This document shows, one piece after another, positions 7,849 to 15,497 of a stretch of 19,288 nucleotides of DNA (the stretch's first letter is position 1; the number at the start of each line of letters is the position of its first letter). Origin of the DNA: an uncultured Clostridia bacterium (GTDB taxonomy: Bacteria; Bacillota; Clostridia; Christensenellales; Borkfalkiaceae). The notes under the pieces are model-generated. The model saw only the letters and a program-made list of their open reading frames with translations, had not been told where the DNA came from and made no database searches. A program made the position numbers and the translations under genes. The stretch is from positions 1 to 19,288 of the forward strand of contig CATZIC010000037.1 of NCBI GenBank assembly GCA_958419945.1, given 5' to 3'.

Positions 7849-8251
7849 CGGACCTAACTTGAATCTTTTAGGCATAAGAGAGCCCGAACTTTACGGCAAA
7901 AAAACCTATGCGGATCTTGTAAAATTCATAAAACAATCTGCAAAGGAACTCGGGGTAAAGGTGGTAATCTTTCAGTCTAATGAAGAAGGAAAAATCGTTA
8001 CCGCTATCCAAAATGCACTAAAAGGCTTTGACGGCATTATAATAAACGCTGCCGCATATACGCACACGAGTATTGCAATCCTTGACGCCCTAAAAGCGGT
8101 AGGTATTAAAACCGTAGAAGTGCATTTGACGGACGTAAATTCCCGTGAAGAATATAGAAAGAAAAGTTTTATAAAAGAATACGCTTTTTTGACAATTTCC
8201 GGCGAAGGCTTTATGGGATACAAAAGAGCGTTAGAGGAAATAATTAAATAA
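7826..8251 (+). CDS. aroQ: 3-dehydroquinate dehydratase, type II
   Basis: It dehydrates 3-dehydroquinate to 3-dehydroshikimate and so completes the seven-step set of the operon; as usual for type II it is a small protein (141 aa), expected to be a dodecamer. The start is ATG 7826, giving MKKILIINGPNLNLLGIREPELYG; the upstream GTG at 7790 would add 12 nonconserved residues. The motif LGIREPELYG holds the catalytic Arg and Tyr; FQSNEEG, YTHTSIAI and EVHLTDVNSREEYRKKS (with the active-site His in EVH) follow. The usual NPGAYTHTS reads NAAAYTHTS, which departs from the common form. It overlaps the fusion gene by 23 bases and ends the operon. Confidence 0.93.
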   Translation: MKKILIINGPNLNLLGIREPELYGKKTYADLVKFIKQSAKELGVKVVIFQSNEEGKIVTAIQNALKGFDGIIINAAAYTHTSIAILDALKAVGIKTVEVHLTDVNSREEYRKKSFIKEYAFLTISGEGFMGYKRALEEIIK

Positions 8252-8290
8252 AGTGCCTCTATAGGTCGATTATCGGCGTTTTTTCGGAAG
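8251..8290 (+). repeat. Intergenic repeat, partial copy C
   Basis: AAGTGCCTCTATAGGTCGAT, starting at the last base of aroQ, followed by TATCGGCGTTTTTT, shares the CTATAGGTCG core of copy A and the TATCGGC of copy B. The T run makes it a possible, weakly structured operon terminator. No strong hairpin is seen. Confidence 0.4.
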
Positions 8291-8351
8291 AACTTTTTTC
8301 ATTTGCTATTTTGTTACTTGCCGAAGCGGTAAAATCGTAAAGAACAGCAAA

Positions 8352-8410
8352 ATTTTCAAAAAGTCCGCCTATAAGCCCGCTATCGGCATATTTTTAAATA
8401 TTTTTTGCCG
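8352..8410 (+). repeat. Intergenic repeat, copy B
   Basis: It shares an exact block beginning TTTTCAAAAAGTCCGCCTAT (from 8353) with copy A at 1798 and a similar T-rich tail ending TTTTTTGC. The 8252-8563 interval has no gene; besides the repeats it holds a short hairpin (TTGCCG-aag-CGGTAA, 8318-8332) and the rpoA promoter. Confidence 0.55.
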
Positions 8411-8467
8411 AAAATAAATTGCTTCTCTGCATAGCAATATTTACTTAACTTAACCGTTTAAAAATGC

Positions 8468-8496
8468 TTGAAATTAATCTTAAAGTATGTTATTAT
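8468..8496 (+). promoter_or_regulatory. Promoter of rpoA
   Basis: TTGAAA (8468-8473) and TATTAT (8491-8496) are 17 bp apart. The upstream stretch is A/T-rich, as in UP elements. An 11-bp near-identical direct repeat (TGCATAGCAAT at 8428, TGCATAGCGAT at 8500) brackets the promoter. It implies that rpoA is transcribed on its own. Confidence 0.65.
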
Positions 8497-8563
8497 ATAT
8501 GCATAGCGATTTTCGGCTTACATTTTTTTGAACGGAAAAACATTTTAACGAAGGTGAAATATC

Positions 8564-9520
8564 ATGATAGATTTTATTAAACCCAGCATTACTTCTACCG
8601 TTTCGGAAGACGGCACGAGCGGCACCGTAGAAATTGCGCCGCTATCCGCAGGATACGGACTTACCATAGGAAATTCATTAAGGCGCGTTTTATTAAACTC
8701 GGTCCCGGGCGTTGCCGTAACCAAGATAAGGCTTGAAGGAAACGACGGCCCCGTATTACATGAATTTTCCGTAATGTCGGGCGTAAAAGAGGACGTTTGT
8801 GAAGTAGTCCTTAACGTTAAAGAGATTATTGCAACAATGGCGGGGGACCTTCCTACCGATGCGGTTATAGACGTTACCGGTCCGTGTGAGGTTACCGATT
8901 CCATGATAAAAGGGGACGGTATAACCGTGCTTAACCCCGACCACCACATCGCGACCATTGAAGCCGGCTGTAAGTTTACAATGACGCTTACTTTCGAACA
9001 CGGTTTTGGATACGTTTCAAACGAAACCAACAGAAAAATCCATTCCGATTGTCCTATCGGCACCATTTTCGTGGATTCAAAATATACGCCGATACGCCAT
9101 ATAGGTTTCACCACCGAAAACGTACGTATCGATGACGTTTCCGACTACGAAAAATTAATTATGGAAGTTCGCACGACCGGGGTTCATACCGTTAACGAAA
9201 TGGTTGCGTACGCTTCGGGAATTTTAGCAAAACACTTTGCCGCATTTACAGATTTAGCACCGGAATTTTTCAACATCACAAGGCTTAACGGCGAAGCTGT
9301 GGATACCGGTAAAGAAAATCTTGCTAAACCCATTGAAGAACTTAACTTCACCATAAGAAGTTACCACTGCTTAAAGCGTGCAAACATCAACACAGTTGAA
9401 GACATTACCAAAAAGACGGTGGAAGAAATGAAGTCTTTAAGGTCTTTGGGTCAGAAGTCTTACGACGAAATCAGAGACAAAATCCACGAACTCGGCTTTT
9501 CCTTTAAGGACGAGGAATAA
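8564..9520 (+). CDS. rpoA: DNA-directed RNA polymerase alpha subunit
   Basis: The 318-aa product is a full-length alpha subunit that dimerises to nucleate RNA polymerase assembly. The N-terminal domain shows GYGLTIGNSLRRVLLNSVPG, VLHEFSVMSGVKED, LNPDHHIATI and PIGTIFVDSKYTP. A few extra residues (NDGP) stand between LEG and VLHEFS, where most alphas read IDGVLHEFS. The C-terminal domain (about 255-318) contains IRSYHCLKRANINTV and SLGQKSYDEI. Numbering matches E. coli here: Arg265 and Lys298 are kept, but the DNA-contacting Asn268 is His (CAC at 9365-9367). ATG 8564 follows AAGGTGA. It has its own promoter and terminator and lacks the usual rpsM-rpsK-rpsD-rplQ neighbours, so it is either relocated or a second copy; the window cannot tell which. 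Confidence 0.95.
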   Translation: MIDFIKPSITSTVSEDGTSGTVEIAPLSAGYGLTIGNSLRRVLLNSVPGVAVTKIRLEGNDGPVLHEFSVMSGVKEDVCEVVLNVKEIIATMAGDLPTDAVIDVTGPCEVTDSMIKGDGITVLNPDHHIATIEAGCKFTMTLTFEHGFGYVSNETNRKIHSDCPIGTIFVDSKYTPIRHIGFTTENVRIDDVSDYEKLIMEVRTTGVHTVNEMVAYASGILAKHFAAFTDLAPEFFNITRLNGEAVDTGKENLAKPIEELNFTIRSYHCLKRANINTVEDITKKTVEEMKSLRSLGQKSYDEIRDKIHELGFSFKDEE

Positions 9521-9555
9521 TCGACCTAAAATAAATCGACAAATTACATTGACGT

Positions 9556-9594
9556 AAAAAACACGGTGTAGCAAAATCGCTATACCGTGTTTTC
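9556..9594. terminator. Bidirectional intrinsic terminator between rpoA and the sugar operon
   Basis: ACACGGTGTAGC (9561-9572) pairs with GCTATACCGTGT (9579-9590) as a 12-bp stem with one G-U pair and a 6-nt loop. T's follow on the plus strand and five A's precede it, giving a T tract on the minus strand. It sits between convergent rpoA and pgmB and can end both transcripts. Confidence 0.85.
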
Positions 9595-9624
9595 ATATAC
9601 AAATTTTTAAAACTTTCGCTTTCT

Positions 9625-10254
9625 TTAAATTACGTTAAGTATATCGGAAAAGTTTTCGATTTCATAGCTTGCCATTTTGCTTTCTTTTGCGTCTCCCGTC
9701 GCAATGGTTTTCATATGCGCACGGTTTCCTGCAATGATTCCTGCCTCGGCGTCTTCTACGACGAAACAGGTTTCCGGATCCACGCCTAAAAATTCCGCAG
9801 CTTTCAAAAAAACTTCGGGGTCGGGCTTACTGTTTATAATATCGTTGCCGTCCGCAATTTTGTCGAAAACGTTCAAAAGCCCAACCTTTTCTAAAATAAG
9901 TTTTGCGTTTTTACTGCTGCTTCCTACGGCTATTTTGTAGCCCTTTTCCTTGATTTTTTGTAAAGTTAAACGAACTTCTTCCGTTACGTCAGCTTCCGTC
10001 ATGCCGGCAAGATAACTTCTGTAAATCTCGTTCTTTTTGGTGGCAAAAGCAAGTTTTTGTTCTTTTGTGTAACTCTTTTCCGAGCGTTCAAGCACGATTT
10101 CCAAGCTTTCCATGCGTGAAATACCTCTTAAACGGTTGTTAATGGTCTCGTCAAAGTAAATGCCGAGTTCATCCGCCAAAGCCTTCCAGGCAAGATAATG
10201 AAATTTGTCGGTAAAAACCAAAACTCCGTCAAGGTCAAATATTACTGCTTCCAT
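9625..10254 (-). CDS. pgmB: Beta-phosphoglucomutase (HAD superfamily)
   Basis: It converts beta-glucose 1-phosphate to glucose 6-phosphate, the step needed after inverting GH65 phosphorolysis. The 209-aa protein begins MEAVIFDLDGVLVFTDKFHY: Asp7 is the phosphorylated nucleophile, Asp9 the acid/base, with T15 and H19 as in Lactococcus PgmB. RGISRMESL in the cap, GSSSKN (motif II), NSKPDPEVF (Lys, motif III) and VVEDAEAG (metal-binding acids) complete the set. It is the last gene of the operon: its ATG comes one base after the stop of the second GH65 gene, with AAGGACT as a likely ribosome site. The linkage to two GH65 genes strengthens assignment over a generic HAD phosphatase. Confidence 0.93.
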   Translation of the reverse strand: MEAVIFDLDGVLVFTDKFHYLAWKALADELGIYFDETINNRLRGISRMESLEIVLERSEKSYTKEQKLAFATKKNEIYRSYLAGMTEADVTEEVRLTLQKIKEKGYKIAVGSSSKNAKLILEKVGLLNVFDKIADGNDIINSKPDPEVFLKAAEFLGVDPETCFVVEDAEAGIIAGNRAHMKTIATGDAKESKMASYEIENFSDILNVI

Positions 10255-10255
10255 A

Positions 10256-12301
10256 TTAAGTCCTTCTTAAACGATATTTTTTTGTTTCCGTATATACGGT
10301 AATGCTTTCTATTTCTTCGGGCAGGCTGTTTAGCCCGTCTGACAAAAACCCTTCCGTTACCGTAAGATAGGTTCCGCCGCAGGCCGCAGGGTGGGTACCG
10401 CCGATATAAAGACTACCGGCATATTTTTTGCCACCGCCGTCAAGGTCGGTGCGTGCGGTTTTTATAAACCACTTGTAAGCGTCGTTTTTCAGTCCCACAC
10501 GGCAGGCAAGTCTTGCGTATGCCGAGTAAGACAGGCTTGACCCGTGCTCGGTATACGGAAGGTAAAATTCGTAGTTTGCCTTTTGTACGCTTTTTGGAAA
10601 CCTATCATTTAAAACACACATAAGCATTACGACGTCCGCTTGCTTTATAACCCTCGTAGCGGTCGCGACGCCTCCGGATCCGCCCCAATATTCCTTGGGG
10701 TCTTTAAGCCTAGATTTAAGTTCATCGGGCGTTGTGTTTTCAAGTTTAAAATATCCCGAAAACTGCTCTATAAGCCCGTTATCGTCGGGTTTTGGCAAAT
10801 AAATCCTTTGCTTAAACTTCTTAATCAGGGGGATTATTTTGCCGTATTCCAGCAAAATCTCACGGTATTTTTCGGGGGCTTTTTTTGAAAGTTCATTTAG
10901 TCCTTTCAAAGCAAGACAGGCAGTTTCGTGCGCCATATAATTAGTGTAGGCGTTATTGTCAACCCTTTCGTGGTATTCGTCGGGGCCTAAAACGTCCAGA
11001 AGCTCATAACGCTTTTTTATGTGATTATAGTAGCTTCTCGTGTAATAAAAATAAGCGCATTCAAGTAAAACAGGCAATCCGTCTTCAAGTATCGAAAGGT
11101 CTTTGGTTGCTTTGTAAACGTCGTATAAAGACACAGCAACGTCTGCGGAAATGTGTATCTGCTTGTCCTTAAAATAGGTCCTAACCGGGCGGCCTGTAAA
11201 AACGTCTGTAACGTTAAAATCACTGCAAGCGTCAACGCCGTCCTGGCTTTCCCATGCGTAAAACGCGCCCTCGTAGCCGTATTCACGTGCCTTTTTCTTG
11301 GCTTCGTCTAAAGTGTCAATGCGGTATCTTATAAGGTTTTTTGCGGCAATTCGGTCGGTTTTAAGATAGAATGGTATCATAAACATTTCCGTATCCCAAA
11401 ACACTGCGCCTTTATAGGTTTGCCCGGATAATCCCCGCGCGGAAATGGAAAGTCCGCTTACCTTCGGGGCATAAATTATAAGCTGGTAAATGCTGTAATC
11501 CAGGGCAAGTTGACTGCTTTCTTCGTCCTTTATTTCCACTTTGGCTTTTTTCCACTTTTCACGCCACCATTTTTCGTTTTCCTTAAAATACTCGTCGTAA
11601 CTTTTCAGTTCGTCGTCAAATTTAGGCAGGTCGCTGCGGTAAAGGATTGCAGCCTTTTCCAGGGTGATTTCCTTGTCGTAAACTTTATAAGTATTTAGTA
11701 GTTTATCGTTTGAAAAATCGGCGTTAACGGGCTTATAGCGGCACTTTTCTTGCAGTGTAACCGATAATTTCTTGCCTTCGTTGGTGGTACAATAAACGGC
11801 TAACGGGGTATATTCAAACCTATCCATTTTAAAATGCGGGCCGTTAAGATCCCACACGTCAAGGTCTGTTCCGCTGAAAACTTCCAAATCCGCGCTTTTG
11901 TCGCAGGATACCGAAAATTTCGATAATAAAAGATCGTACCTAGTTTGGCAGAAAAATCTTTCGGATTTTACCGTAACCGAAACCCCGTTTATTTTAAAAA
12001 TTGTAAGGCGTGTAAATACGCCGTTATCCGTGTTTAATGATTCGGTGTGATGAACTACGTTTTCCTTACGTAACGCCGAGCCGTTTACCTTCACCCGCAC
12101 GAAAAGGGGATTGGGCATATTGACGGGCTCCCGCCACTTATCACCGCAGCGGTCGTAAAAAGAACAGGTTGTAAGCGCAACTGAGTCCTTTTTTTCGTTT
12201 TCCTCTAAGGTGCCGCGGTAGCCGTAAATTCCGTTCCCGATAATCAGTTTGTCGCCACGGCAAAGTCTGTCGCCGCCGTAGCCGCTTTCGGTTATAATCA
12301 T
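10256..12301 (-). CDS. Glycoside hydrolase family 65 protein, likely inverting alpha-glucoside phosphorylase (short form)
   Basis: This 681-aa cytoplasmic protein (no signal peptide) has the GH65 plan: an N-terminal beta-sandwich with LIIGNGIYGYRGTLEE, an (alpha/alpha)6 barrel, and a short C-terminal sheet. The catalytic acid is probably Glu442 in LGPDEYHERVDNNAYTNYM. FWDTEMFMIPFYL, GAFYAWESQDGVDAC and VIKQADVVMLM are other family segments. The usual HESSLSxxxH phosphate-loop motif is HGSSLSYSAYA here, without the second His. The N-terminal region is shorter than in maltose or trehalose phosphorylase, and the barrel differs strongly from the upstream GH65, so a different acceptor is expected. 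Glucosylglycerol, nigerose, kojibiose and trehalose are all possible. Its ATG overlaps the stop of the preceding gene (ATGA). Confidence 0.85.
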   Translation of the reverse strand: MIITESGYGGDRLCRGDKLIIGNGIYGYRGTLEENEKKDSVALTTCSFYDRCGDKWREPVNMPNPLFVRVKVNGSALRKENVVHHTESLNTDNGVFTRLTIFKINGVSVTVKSERFFCQTRYDLLLSKFSVSCDKSADLEVFSGTDLDVWDLNGPHFKMDRFEYTPLAVYCTTNEGKKLSVTLQEKCRYKPVNADFSNDKLLNTYKVYDKEITLEKAAILYRSDLPKFDDELKSYDEYFKENEKWWREKWKKAKVEIKDEESSQLALDYSIYQLIIYAPKVSGLSISARGLSGQTYKGAVFWDTEMFMIPFYLKTDRIAAKNLIRYRIDTLDEAKKKAREYGYEGAFYAWESQDGVDACSDFNVTDVFTGRPVRTYFKDKQIHISADVAVSLYDVYKATKDLSILEDGLPVLLECAYFYYTRSYYNHIKKRYELLDVLGPDEYHERVDNNAYTNYMAHETACLALKGLNELSKKAPEKYREILLEYGKIIPLIKKFKQRIYLPKPDDNGLIEQFSGYFKLENTTPDELKSRLKDPKEYWGGSGGVATATRVIKQADVVMLMCVLNDRFPKSVQKANYEFYLPYTEHGSSLSYSAYARLACRVGLKNDAYKWFIKTARTDLDGGGKKYAGSLYIGGTHPAACGGTYLTVTEGFLSDGLNSLPEEIESITVYTETKKYRLRRT

Positions 12302-14541
12302 TTTGCCACCTTACTATCTACCGTGAGTATATCGTTTATGGTTACCTTTTTGCCGTAAAGGTTTAAAGTAAGCGGCGTTTTTGAAAGGTTTTCTATTACC
12401 ACGCTTTCTTTATTTACCGTGATTTTGATATTGCAATCTTTTATAGTAAGCCTGAACGAATAACCTTTCCAAGGCTTCGGCAGCATGGGGGATAGCGAAA
12501 TTTCTTTGTCGCTTCTTAGTCCCGCAAAGCCGTAAACTATGTTAAGCCAGGCCGCCGAAATACTCGTGGTGTGCAGTCCTTCTTTTGTGTTTCTGTTGTA
12601 GTCGTCAAGGTCAAGCCGTGTTGCAAACTTGAAAAATTCCAAAGCCTCGTCGTACTTTCCTATTTCCGTCGCGATAATGGAATGTACGGAAGGGGATAAG
12701 GAGGATTCGTGTATGCAAAGGGGTTCGTAGTACTCGTAATTTGCCTTTTTACACTCGCGTGAAAAATCACCGCTGTATAAAAGTTGGAACATAAGCACGT
12801 CCGGCTGCTTTATCATGTCGTTACGATAAATCCGATCATAACTCCAATGAGAATACAGCGGAAAGTCTTTGTCGCTTATACTGTCCACGTCGATATGCGG
12901 AAGGTCGAAAAATCCGTCGTGCTGTTCGTATAGCATGGTTTTCTCGTCGTAAAGTATCAGCATATTTTGGGCGGCGGTAAGCCAATTATCCCTTTCTTCC
13001 GGCTTAAATCCTGTTTTTTCGGAAAGGGCTTTAAGTTTATCCTTCGGCATATTATCAAGGACTTCTATGGTAAAAAGAAAGGCCTTTTTAGCCATAAAGT
13101 TGGTGTAAGTGTTATGGTTTACCATCATTTGAAATTCGTCCGGACCCATAACGCAGTAATATCCGAAATAGCGGTTCTTGTTATCCCATTGTCCGCGGGA
13201 AAGAAGGTATCTGCAAATCTCGATAAGCATTTCCCCGCCGTGGCTATATAGGTAATCGGTGTCGCCGCTGACGTTATAATAATGATAAATTCCGTACGCA
13301 ACGGCGGTGGAAGGTTGCATCTGTAAGCTTGCGTGCTGCCAAAGGGTGCAGGCCTCTTCACCGCTAATTGTCGCTATCGGGTAGCAGGCTCCCGAAAGAT
13401 CCAAGTCTTTAGCCCTTTCCTTTGCCATATCAAGGGTTTTATATCTGAATTCCAAAAGGCTTTTTGCCGCAGCAAGGTTGTTAAACAGGTAGTAGGGAAG
13501 ACAGTAACTTTCGGTATCCCAAAATGCGTTACCGCTATAAGCCTCGCCCGTTAGTCCTTTTGCACCTATGTTGTCGCCCTCTTTGGCGCCATGGTAGGTC
13601 TGTTGAAGTTGGAATATACAAAAGCGTATGCCTTGCTGATTGTCCTCGTCTCCGTCGATTTCTATATCCGATTTACTCCAAAAATCCTGCCAATAAAGGT
13701 CGTTTCGTGCACTTGCTTTATCGTAACCTTCCTTTTTTTGAAGTTCGAGTTCGGAAAAAGCGTCTTGTTTTGCGTCGTTTTCCGTGGATACGGATACAAG
13801 CCTTGTAAATACTGCTTCACGGTCCTTTTTAAGGCCTACGGTGAAACTTTTACCGCAAATTTTATCCTCCGTAAAATACTCGGTTTCGGCTTCAACGTTA
13901 AATTCGCAGTCGGCTGCGCAGGCAAGATATTGATCTGTGGACTGCGTTTTGGCCATTATAAAGTCCTTTTCGCAACCTGCTACAGTCCAGCGTGATTCTT
14001 TGCCGAAGTGCTTTCCGTCAAAGCGTAAATAAGCGGATAGGGTCAAAGTGCAGTCCCGATCTGCGGTAAAGGTTATACGCTGGTAAAAACGTTTATAACG
14101 CTGCATGTCCAAAAAGCGGGTGAAAGTAACCGCCAAATTTACGCCGTCAACCATAAAAGTCAGCTTGCGGACGAGCTTACCCGTGTTCAGATATAAAGTC
14201 CTTTCATATCCGTTATAAGGCGTTTGGGACATATCAACGGGCTTTCCGTTCACGCTTAATTTTACGTCCGTAAAATTGACTGCGTTTACCATGTAATGGG
14301 TTCTTGTGGAAATACCTTTATAGGCACATTCCGATCTATCGGAATACTCGTAAATTCCGTTAAAATAGGTGCCGTTAAGGGTGGGGAAGGCGGTGCCTTC
14401 TTCCAAAAAGCCCCTTACACCCATATATTCGTTTCCGAGCGAAAATACCGATTCGGCAACCATTGAAAAGTCTTTTTTATACTCGGTTTCCGTAACCTTC
14501 CAAGGATCGACCGAAAAATGTTTAAGTGAAGTTTTAGCCAT
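12298..14541 (-). CDS. Glycoside hydrolase family 65 protein, likely alpha-glucobiose/oligoglucan phosphorylase (long form)
   Basis: The protein has 747 aa from ATG 14541, which has GGAG upstream; an in-frame TTG at 14553 overlaps that site and is rejected. It starts MAKTSLKHFSVDPWKVTETE, with the typical VFSLGNEYMGVRGFLEEG, then the barrel: FWDTESYCLPYYL, GACYPIATISGEEAC, CVMGPDEFQMMVNHNTYTN (probable catalytic acid Glu469), MIKQPDVLMFQLLY, and the phosphate-site motif HESSLSPSVHS. The C-terminal part has EGLHTTSISAAWLNIVYGF. The subsite segment reads YPIAT where many GH65 enzymes read YPWES, and GPDEFQMM replaces GPDEYHE, so substrate is not simply maltose or trehalose. No signal peptide: it acts on imported sugar. 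It follows the permease genes after a 62-base gap with a strong hairpin. Confidence 0.88.
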   Translation of the reverse strand: MAKTSLKHFSVDPWKVTETEYKKDFSMVAESVFSLGNEYMGVRGFLEEGTAFPTLNGTYFNGIYEYSDRSECAYKGISTRTHYMVNAVNFTDVKLSVNGKPVDMSQTPYNGYERTLYLNTGKLVRKLTFMVDGVNLAVTFTRFLDMQRYKRFYQRITFTADRDCTLTLSAYLRFDGKHFGKESRWTVAGCEKDFIMAKTQSTDQYLACAADCEFNVEAETEYFTEDKICGKSFTVGLKKDREAVFTRLVSVSTENDAKQDAFSELELQKKEGYDKASARNDLYWQDFWSKSDIEIDGDEDNQQGIRFCIFQLQQTYHGAKEGDNIGAKGLTGEAYSGNAFWDTESYCLPYYLFNNLAAAKSLLEFRYKTLDMAKERAKDLDLSGACYPIATISGEEACTLWQHASLQMQPSTAVAYGIYHYYNVSGDTDYLYSHGGEMLIEICRYLLSRGQWDNKNRYFGYYCVMGPDEFQMMVNHNTYTNFMAKKAFLFTIEVLDNMPKDKLKALSEKTGFKPEERDNWLTAAQNMLILYDEKTMLYEQHDGFFDLPHIDVDSISDKDFPLYSHWSYDRIYRNDMIKQPDVLMFQLLYSGDFSRECKKANYEYYEPLCIHESSLSPSVHSIIATEIGKYDEALEFFKFATRLDLDDYNRNTKEGLHTTSISAAWLNIVYGFAGLRSDKEISLSPMLPKPWKGYSFRLTIKDCNIKITVNKESVVIENLSKTPLTLNLYGKKVTINDILTVDSKVAK

Positions 14542-14564
14542 AAAAATCTCCAATAAATTTATTT

Positions 14565-14598
14565 AGGCGTAAATTACGGTTATTAGTAACTTACGCCT
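14565..14598 (-). promoter_or_regulatory. Intercistronic stem-loop between transporter and phosphorylase genes
   Basis: Arms of 13 nt (14565-14577 and 14586-14598) pair with one mismatch around an 8-nt loop. Read on the minus strand the hairpin is followed by AAATAAATTT, not a T run, so it is a poor terminator. A role in mRNA processing or stability between permease and GH65 cistrons is inferred. Confidence 0.5.
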
Positions 14599-14603
14599 CT
14601 AAT

Positions 14604-15497
14604 TTAGCCTTTAACGCCGCTCGTGGCGTTGGTTCCCGTGATTTGTTTTTGGAAAATAACAAACATCAAAACTTGCGGCAAAATGGAAATTGAAAGCGCC
14701 ATAAGGTATTTGTCAATTCCAAAGTCCGCCATCTGCGACATTGTGGATTTAAGGTTATATATCTTAACCATTACAGTGCAAAGTTTATCGTCCTGTAAAA
14801 GTAAGTATGGTAGCAAAAAGTCCGCCCAGGAGGCTGTCATTGCAAATATGCTTATTACCCCGACTATGGGCTTACTAAGCGGTAGTACCACCGAGAAAAA
14901 CACCCTTAAAGAATTCGCACCGTCAAGCCGTGCCGCTTCCATAAGAGAGCGGGGGATTGTGTCGAAGTAATTTTTGAACATCATAAAGTAATAGGCGTTT
15001 GCGCCGTACAAAAGGCACAGGGGAATATACATTCCGTAACCTTTAAGCCCAAGCGACACTATGTTTGCATACAGCGGCACGAGGGAAGCGACTGCAGGTA
15101 TCATATAACTTGCAAGTATAAGGTTATATACGAGTTTATGCCCAAGCGGTTTTACAATGGAAACGGCGTATGCCAAAAGCCCGTTTAATACCACTGCGGA
15201 AAATACCGAGCCCGCCATTACTATAAAGGTATTTATAAAGTATTTGCCAAAGCCTATCGTTTTCCAAACTTCGCCTATTTTGGAAAGATTGAAGGCTTCA
15301 GGAAAGAACTTAAAGGGGGTTGAAAAAATTTCGTCTGCTTCCTTAAAGCCCGCAAAAAACAGCCAACCTATGGGGATTATTGCCGAAAGACAGGCAACTA
15401 TTAAAAGGAAGATTATTACCGCATACAAAATTTTGAATCGCGTGTGTTTGTATTCTACGCCTACAACTAAGCCTTCGTTTTTCTGTCTTAACTTCAT
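14604..15497 (-). CDS. ABC sugar transporter permease, MalG/LacG type
   Basis: This 297-aa inner-membrane protein has six likely membrane spans, beginning with ILYAVIIFLLIVACLSAIIP after a short cytoplasmic tail. The cytoplasmic EAA loop reads MEAARLDGANSLRVFFSVVLP, a good match to the site that docks the transport ATPase. The C-terminus ends VIFQKQITGTNATSGVKG, typical of the MalG group (FQRQfi.GltaGavKG). It pairs with the other permease to form the channel for the solute-binding protein. Start ATG 15497 overlaps the upstream stop by ATGA, with AGGAGG at about 15505-15510, so the two permeases are translationally coupled. No ATPase gene is present in the window. Confidence 0.93.
   Translation of the reverse strand: MKLRQKNEGLVVGVEYKHTRFKILYAVIIFLLIVACLSAIIPIGWLFFAGFKEADEIFSTPFKFFPEAFNLSKIGEVWKTIGFGKYFINTFIVMAGSVFSAVVLNGLLAYAVSIVKPLGHKLVYNLILASYMIPAVASLVPLYANIVSLGLKGYGMYIPLCLLYGANAYYFMMFKNYFDTIPRSLMEAARLDGANSLRVFFSVVLPLSKPIVGVISIFAMTASWADFLLPYLLLQDDKLCTVMVKIYNLKSTMSQMADFGIDKYLMALSISILPQVLMFVIFQKQITGTNATSGVKG

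Noticed and set aside
8545..9114. 189-aa open frame on the minus strand opposite rpoA
   Set aside because: It lies entirely over a clear rpoA coding region, has no recognisable motif, and is explained by the codon bias of the sense gene.
13591..13995. 134-aa plus-strand frame within the long GH65 gene
   Set aside because: Antisense shadow: hydrophobic, low-complexity composition and no plausible ribosome site; the minus-strand GH65 frame is unambiguous.
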